Positions 52,401-61,400 of a DNA stretch of 64,000 bases are shown one piece after another. Within the stretch, counting starts at the first letter, position 1; the number at the start of each line of letters is the position of its first letter. The notes under the pieces are model-generated. The model worked only from the letters and a program-made list of their open reading frames with translations, ran no database searches and was not told where the DNA came from. The DNA is taken from assembly GCA_903813345.2 (NCBI GenBank), contig CAIIXF020000012.1, positions 6,325,001-6,389,000 on the forward strand, read 5' to 3'. The position numbers and the translations under genes were made by a program. The stretch comes from Owenia fusiformis. Its lineage: Eukaryota > Annelida > Polychaeta > Sabellida > Oweniidae.

Positions 52401-55400
52401 TTAAATACTTTATTTCGATGGTAGAACATTATTAACTGTACAATGAGTATTAAGACACTTTGATTGATTGTTGTTCCAAAGGAATTTAGTCTAGGTGCTC
52501 TATTAAACATACAGTTCATCTAAATCTAATTGAAGCGACTGTTATGTTCGCCATTTGTGACAACGGTATCTGACATTACCGTAGTCAGGCTAATCCGGGG
52601 TGAGCATAGTAGAATACGCCGTCAGTCTGCTTTTGATTTTTTGGAGTGAGTTTCGTAGATCGTCAGATTTCTCCGACTGATATCTCAAATTGGTTCGTTT
52701 ATAAATACGAATTTCTTTACCCTTGTAAGACGCATGCGCAAAATTGATTTATAAACGTGATTGGTTGATGATTTTCTCCTGAGCATGCGCGAATTCTGAT
52801 GAACACTTATGAGAAAGACATGTAGCAACCATTACTAGCTCTCGAACGAAGTTCCAAGATTCAGATCATTTTTCTATGTTTGCTAAGAGTGTACACGTGA
52901 ATGACAAGCTGTTTTGAGTAGATCAGGCACGTGTTTTTGACACAACATTGATTTAGGTTGACATTGATGAGGTGCACATTCGCACTTTTGAACATGCTAA
53001 TACAAGTTTTTATATCCTTAGCAGGAGATGGGTTTTCGAACAATCTGTTATCTAATTCACTCGATTATCGTATGGATATGTTTTCTGCTGACATTTTAAC
53101 ACCACAGCACATACAATTACGATGCAGAATGATAATAAAACACAAAACAACTACTAAATTTCACTTGTTACTTCACAGGAGGTAAAAATGCACACTGCCT
53201 AGATTTTTGTAAGGGTTGTCAGACATCGGATTGGCCGCCATATTTGAAACGAAAATATCACTAAATAGAGCTTTGCGCATGTCATCATAACAGATCGACT
53301 GTAAGGTGGCCATTTACAATTTTACGAGACTCGAATAAAAATAATGATTAAACAAAGCATTAACATGACAAAATGTCACCACCTTGTTCCTCACAATATT
53401 ATGAGTTCAGTATTAGTCAGATTTGAATTTCTTAGAACTTGTAGATGATTTTGAAAAAATAAATTGGTCAATTTGAAGCAAGTTGTAAAAATACATTTTT
53501 TGACCCTTAGAAGGTCATTGAAGATGGAATCTCAAGTCAGATTTAAACTTATGAGAACTTGTAGATGATTTTGAAAAAATGGTCAATTTGAAGCAACATG
53601 AAAAAATATCTTTTTGACCTTGAGAATGTCATTGAAGGTCAAATCCTTTTTGACCTTGAGAATGTCATTGAAGGTGGAATCTATAGTCAGATTTGATCTG
53701 CTGAGAACTTGTAGATGATTTTGAAAAAAGGATTGGTCAGTTTGAAGTTAGTTGAAAAAATACTTTTTTGACCTTGAGAATCTCATTGAAGGTCAAATCG
53801 TTTTTGACCTTGAGAATGAGATTGAATATCAAATCTATAGTCAGATTTGAACTGTTGAGAACGTGTAGATGATGTTGAAAAAAAGATTGCTCAATTTGAA
53901 GTAAGTTGAAAAATACCTTTTTGACCTTTTTTGACCTTGAGAAGGTCCTCGAAGTCAAATCTCAAATCTAAAATCAGATTTTAGTTTTTGATAACTTGTT
54001 GATGATTTTGAAAAAAAGAAATTGGTCAGTTTGAAACAAGCTGAAAAAAGACCTTTTTGACCTTCTTTTGACCTTGAGAAGGCAATTAAAGGTCAAATCT
54101 TAAGTAATATCTGAACTTTTTACAACTTGTATATGATTTTGAAAAAAAAAGAATTGGTCGATTTGAAGCAAATTGAAAAATACCTTTTTGATTTTTGTGA
54201 CCTTAAGAAGGTCATTGAAGGTCAAATCTCAAATCTAAAGTCAGATTTGAACTTCTGATAACTTGTACATGATTTAAACAAAAAGAATTGTTCAATTCGA
54301 AGCAAGTTGGAAAAATATCTTTTTGACCTTTTTTGACCTTGAAAAGGTCATTGAAGGTCAAATCTTAAATAAAAAGTGAGTCTTAACAGTTTTGTTAAGT
54401 TATTTGAAGTTGTAAGACTTTGTTACAGACGCCGATCGCCAACTTCCAAACCGCCGTCAAAAAAGGGAGACCATAGAAATATGTCACCACTTATTGGTGG
54501 TGACATAAAATTAATCTACTCTAAATTGTCTTCCATTTGAGTATAATAAGCTTCACTTCGGAAAGATCTCAAAATCTACGCAATTTTCTCCCCTTGGAGT
54601 CAGGGTGAAAAACGCGGAACATATGTGAAATATAGACAGATGTTTTTTTGTATCCGACCGCAGAAGAACTACATGTAAAGCGACCGTATGAATGTTATTG
54701 GCCGAAGAAATTATGAACCGTACGGTCGCCGTAGCAAATGTTACTGAGGCCTAGAAAGAATATATGAAATAAGGTAAAGAATATCAAAACCAAAATATTA
54801 TATGATTTTGCAAGACATTTAAGAAGTTATTTTATATTAAATATAGTTTTTGTGACGAGGATTTAAATCAAACATACAGCCCCGGTAGGTTTCTTTATAT
54901 CAATAAAACCGAGGAAATATTTGAATGAAATACTCTCTTATATTACTCGTAGGAATACTTTTTCCAAAATTCATAGTTTCTTCCGGCTTCCTCTATTAAA
55001 TAAGTAATCGACAGTGCGTCTCTTAACAGGTCACATATTTATGCAAATAACGTATCTTGTAAGCAGGCATTTTGTTGTAAAATTATAGCTTTCAAGATTA
55101 TCTACTATTCCAAGTGGACCAAAATGAGTTAAGTTTTCAGCCGAGGGAAATACCATTCCCTGGAACATCAAAATATGTTCAAATGCTGACCAATGATAAG
55201 CGTCTCTTACATGGTGGGTTATCGCATGTCTCCGTTCTTTGTTCATATGAGTTTCCAATACATTGACCGTATGAAGCTGGTTGTCTTGTTCGTGTCCGTC
55301 GTTTTACCTTTGTACCACGGCCACATGACACGGAACAGAGTGAGTAGGTCCAGTTTCCATATGGACTCCACTTACAGCCAATTGGATCTGAACCTAAATG

Positions 55401-58400
55401 TCCAGGATAAAATCGGAGGTCATATATTTGCCATAATTCATGAGTCGAGGTCTTTGTTACAGTTCTCAGATAATAAAAGAACAAGAAAAACAGCAATTCA
55501 AAATGACACCTCCCCCTTCAATGTCAACCTATGTTAACTAGTGGTGTCAATTAACCGCTTGAGCATTAACCGGTTAACCGGGTGTTTTTACCGGTTAAAG
55601 TCGGTTAACCGGCGGGAAATTTGAACTGATAATTTCAAATGAAATCTTCATCTTCGATCTTGAAAGTTGAAAAAATTGGAAAAATGATATATCGGCGTTT
55701 ATTTTTTACGTTCGTCAAGCTTTACTCTATTCTATGTAAGTAAGCGCGGGAAAGCAATGTGGCAGGAATTAAAGTTGCTGATTGGATGTTTGTAAGGAAT
55801 TATCGGACCTATCACATGTATGAGTAGCTCACATGAAACTGACGCTTGAAAAACAAACAGATTAAAATGCAAAGTAAGCGCGGGAAAGCAATGTGGCAGG
55901 GATTAAAGTTGCTGATTGGATGTTTGTAAGGAGTTATAGGACTTATGACATGTATGAGTAGCTTACGTGAAACTGACACCATAAAACCAAACGGATTAGC
56001 ATGCAAAATAAGTGCGGGAAATAACAGAATTATACACGGTCAACTAACCGCCCATAAAAACACAGACCGGTCAAGGCATTATCGGCGGTTAACCGGTTAA
56101 CCGGTTAACCGGTTAATACTTGACACCTCTAATGTTAACCCTTCAAAAACACAATGCTACATATACATGTAACTGCGTTATATAGTTTTTTCTCACCACA
56201 AGGAGGTTGGTCACAGTTTTTGGACTCAGTTTCTTTAGAGTTCCCTGGACACGGAGGTAAACCCGTGGATGTTCTTGTTCTACTTCTATATTTCTTCCCT
56301 GGTCCACATCTTGTAGAACAATGGCCCCAATCACTCCATCGTCTCCAGGGACCCCAAGGGCAACCTAAAATAGAATGAAAGTAATGTGTCATTGTTTATT
56401 CTGATAAAGTATACAATGAATTCCAACAATCTTCATTTAGTTGTGGAAATTCGACGTATACATACACTGAAAAAGGGTATGGTAAAGGCTATGCCAAGAT
56501 CTTTACATTAGTTTCAAAACAAATATTCGCATATATGAAGCATTTTAATAACGCACTGCCCGATCGTCCATAAGAAAAATAATTTAGGGATGCAAGCCCT
56601 GGATCTAGACTCAGTGCAATGTGGACCTAATCATTCCTCAAAAAAATGTTATTTCAACCTTTGCATGAGATGTGTAGTGAAATGAATCAACCACGATGCA
56701 TCAAGTATTGTGTTTAATTTGTATTCACACATAGCTAGGTAAGATGTGTCCGATTCAAGCCAATCCGAAGAGAGTATTCACATAATGTACAGTGTGTGAA
56801 ATATCAATAACACATGCAAGATCTCTAGTTAAACAGTTGTCATAGTGATGAATGGATTTTTCACATTGGATTTGATGATTTGCCAATTTGATCCTTGCAA
56901 AAAAATTAATTGAAAATGCTTTCTTTTAGTGATTTCGTTCCTTTTAGATGATTTTTGAACTTAGGCGCACACTTTAAAAGATAAGATATTACTAAAAGAA
57001 CATATTTTAAGTGGAACTTTTTGCAAGGGTTAAGTTGGTTAAGTATTAATTTGTAGAATCGAGTTGTCACCTTGACAACCATTCAACGGATGAGCTTTGG
57101 TGAGTTATTGGTTATATAATGCAGCGAAACTATATGGAATACTGTGTTCGGATTGACTGGAAGCGGACACACCTTGCTTAGCTATGTGTGAGAATAATAT
57201 ATTTTTCCTTTTTTTATAAAAATGATACGTTTGGCTTGTGCAGCTTTCGTATATACGTATAAACAAATAGGGATCTCCTTAAAACAATCTCAGACGACAA
57301 TCGATTGCAAAAAATCATAGATTACTGTAAATAATTTTCCTTATTACTATAAATAATCTTCTACAAATAGGTGCAAATATATTTAATTCTGCAAACAATT
57401 TATCTTCATTCGTATAAGTAACCAAATTAAAAAGAAGATGTATATTTGTTTCTTTGAAATCATTACGGAAATATTGTCTACACTGTATCTCGTTATGCCA
57501 TGTGGAAAATAAAAAAATGCCAAAATACCAATAACAACATAAAGGGGATATGAGTTTTACTAATGACCGACTGGCTTTTAGAACTATTAATGAGTTCTTA
57601 TCGTATATTTACGTATAGTTGTTGTTGTAGATGGTGTCGTTGTTGTTTGACAATGACGAATCTTAATCATGCATTCTTTCACTGCATATCTCCTTTTTGA
57701 ATATCTATAGCTATAATAGCACTTGTTCCAAAGGGAGTCCTCTACACGACATCCCTGAAATATTGATGAGATAAATAGTAAAAGGAGACGAATTTACATG
57801 TAAAATAGTGTGGTGACGGAGAAATAATAGCATTTTCATGGGGAAACTGAAAATTACATAGTATTTACGCTTTAAAATCACTTAAATATAATTTTCGATA
57901 AGGATAATATTTCAAAAACTTGTTAAAATTTTGTGTAAAAATATTGAGTAAAGCGGGAGATATCATTATAATATTGATGTGAATGTTTTTTATGCAACAT
58001 AAAATGTTTTGTGGGCGACCGTATCGTTGTCTCAATAGCATCATTATTTTTTCCACGTCGTTAATGTTTCCACTTCTACAGTATATTAAATGGGTAACGG
58101 GTTGGTCAAGTGGTTGTTTGACCACGCGGTCTTTATTATAGGTAGCGGAGTTTAGTTTAATTCCAGTGCAGCATCCTGTTGGTCACCTACTTTTACTTGT
58201 AGTGATCATAATTATTATTTGTATTTTATCATTATTATACTATAATCACCTACTATGCTAGTATACTATTGGACATTTAATTGAACATTATTATCTTTAT
58301 CAAATCGTTATATAATTAAAGGATTTAAGCCCAAGACTCAATGCATTGTTAGCTGAATCATACAATGAAGGTTGTATCCATGACTGCGCAGCGGGAATGC

Positions 58401-61400
58401 AAAGTTTAGGAAGCAACGCCTGAATGGAATGAAGCAGCTACAACGCATTGGGTCTGGGGCTTGAATTCTTTTCACACATTGCAAATTGTTTCTATAAAAT
58501 AATCTAAAAGGAACCAAATCACTAAAAGAACACATTTTCAATGAATTTTTGCAACGGTCGAGTTGGCAAGTCATCAAACCCAATGTGAAAAATCCATTCA
58601 TCACCATGACAACTGTTTAACTATTTACATTGCCTGTGTTTTCACACACGGATTTTCGTGTATGTACTAACCCATTCTGATAATGCAAAAATGTATGTAC
58701 TAAGTGTATGTATCAACCTATACACAAAATGCACGAAGGCGAATCCTGAGTGCATTATCAGAATGTACATACACTCATGCTTTTATATTTCCAATATATA
58801 ATGATACATGATTCTTTATTCCTTAATTATACGACTAGCCATCCACATTATGGCGCAATCGCTCAAGCACCATCAACATTATGGGGATTCCAGACTCGAG
58901 CACCATCCACATTATGGCGCTCCCAGACTCCAGCACCATTCAAATTATGTGGCTTTCCGAACCAAGCACCATCCACATTATGGCGCTTTAAGACTTATAC
59001 AGCACCATCCACATAATGGTGGTTTCAAATATAGTACTTTCCTCATTATGGGACTACCGAGTTCCATATTGTCTTGAATTAGAATTCAACTTCCATTGAA
59101 GTCGCAAACGACGACGCGACTGAATAGTACGTGACAGTCTTTTCATGAGATGCCCAGATGAGTGATAAGTATATGTTTAATTCCTTTAAATGTCTTTTAT
59201 ACAGGCTCATAGGGCCTATCAACATTTTGGTATAACTTTTTCAACCTCTTTCATGAAAAGGTTCCAATTGTGGAATACCGTATAAAGTTTGAATAGATAA
59301 TAAGAAATGTTTTAACAAGAAAACGAACAAAAGGAAGATAAACAAAGTTTTTAATATAAATATTAGAGATTTTTGATTTTATGAGTTCAAATTTTGAGTA
59401 ATATGAAGTTATGGTAGCTTCATATACGCAGAATACGCAGCCACGTACTCTTGAGAGTGGAGATTAAGTGTTAATTGAAATAATTCATGTTTGATCCTAG
59501 TATCGCTCAGAACGCGCCAAACCAGCACAAAACCCCAATTATTTCTAAATCAAATAATATATTTTGATCCCACATTTACCCTGAACGTGCCAAATAAGCC
59601 CAAATATCCATAATTTTCAAGAGGACCCCCTGGTTTTGTTCAGCCTACGGACTCGAGTACTAGCACTATTAATCCTGGCTAATACGTTGAAGGTTCTGTG
59701 ATAATTGATCAGAATTTGTATATACCGCCCTGGCTTGATATGGTATGATTTGATCATTGTCTCAAATATCTAAAAAATTAAAATATACTTGTAATATCTC
59801 ATGCATAATTAAAATTGAATTATGAGACACTTCTGACACAAAACTGTACTCCCCTAAAATATTAAAGAATGTCTAACTGCTCAATTTAAACTCGAGTAAA
59901 TGAAGTGTACGAACCGCCTTAATTTCGCAAGTGGTTTCGCAGTATTTTAGTCTGTACCTCCTGCATCTACTAGAGCATTTTCCATAGATTCCAGGGCCAC
60001 TCTGCCCTGTTCCTGTAACTGTAACTGCAATTTTAAAGATAAATGCTGTTTACGTATCGAATCACGAGTATGATTAATACAGACCAAGCGTTAATGAGCC
60101 GACAATTGTTATGGTTTATCTTGCATAACGTTTCATCCTTATTTGTTTTCAGTAGCAAAAATAAAGTTTGTTTCTTTGAAATCATTTTGGAAATATTGTC
60201 TACATTGTATCACGTTATGCCATATTGAAAATGAAAATGCCAAAATACCAATAAAAATCCACCAAACTGCTCAATACTCAATTATAAAATAACAAAGAAA
60301 AATATTCTAGTATGTTAAAGCTAATTTGAAAAAGGGAGACTAATCAAGAGTCAATAAAAGGCAGATGTCCTTAAACCACGCCTGGTGATCGAGAAAAATC
60401 AACAAGGGGGGGGGGGGGGGGTAGCCGATCTTTATTTATTTTTTAAGAGAGACTTTACAATTGAATCGCTAATGGAATAGTTGCATGACACGAGGAAATC
60501 TTCGCGTATTTTTTTGAACTGATGGGATTGTAAGATATATGATCTGTTACAAAAGGCGCGGCGTCACCAACGTGCTAATGCCAATGTTTTTGCTATAATC
60601 GTACACGACCTGTGATACTAACAAATACTTATAAGGGACGTTATTATCACAAAGTTTATGTCATTACTGTTTTTTAAAAAATAAGTTTCCATACGTTAGA
60701 TAAAAAATAATCGAACATTATTAAAATTGAACGAAGGGGGACTAATATGTCTTTAAGGAGGAAGATTTTTTTGCGAATTCGTGTATTTGGAAAATGAACT
60801 CCGTTACATCTGGATGGACTTTAGGAGTTATTGGAAATAAAGTCAAATTACAACTCTGAACACATGTCTTCAAGACACATAGCCCCCTCCCCCTCCGTTC
60901 AATTTTAATTATAAACAGTATATCTATGAAGCCCATCAGTTCCAAAAAAAACCTAAAGACCTAACATATTTCCCCGTGTCGTGGGCCTATTCAAATAGCG
61001 ATTCAATTTCTTGCAAAAATAGACCTTCCAGATTTGTTATTTTTTCTAGCAAAAATCAGCTCCTCTCCCTCCGTTCATTTCCTCCGATCACCGGGCGTGT
61101 AAACGCGGTACGACATTTAGGTTTATCATTACGACCAGGTGTATCATTTCATTTCAATTTGGCGTCGTTAACATGGTGCAAGTGACGTAACATCTGTATA
61201 CCTCCAAAAATAAGATGGTGATGTTAATGTACGCAGTCTTGATAATTGCATTCTCCTCAGTATCTACGATGTTCAAATGGGTCTATATTAACTGCAAGTA
61301 CCTTACCTAAGATTTGAATCCTCAATCGAAATCTGTTTTACAATAAAATATATCAAAGAGTACTTACCGAATACGCCAGATACAAGTATAACTAAAGTCA

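Noticed and set aside
58750-59077. Histidine/proline-rich frames on the plus strand
   Set aside because: They are translations of a 34-bp minisatellite in an intron.
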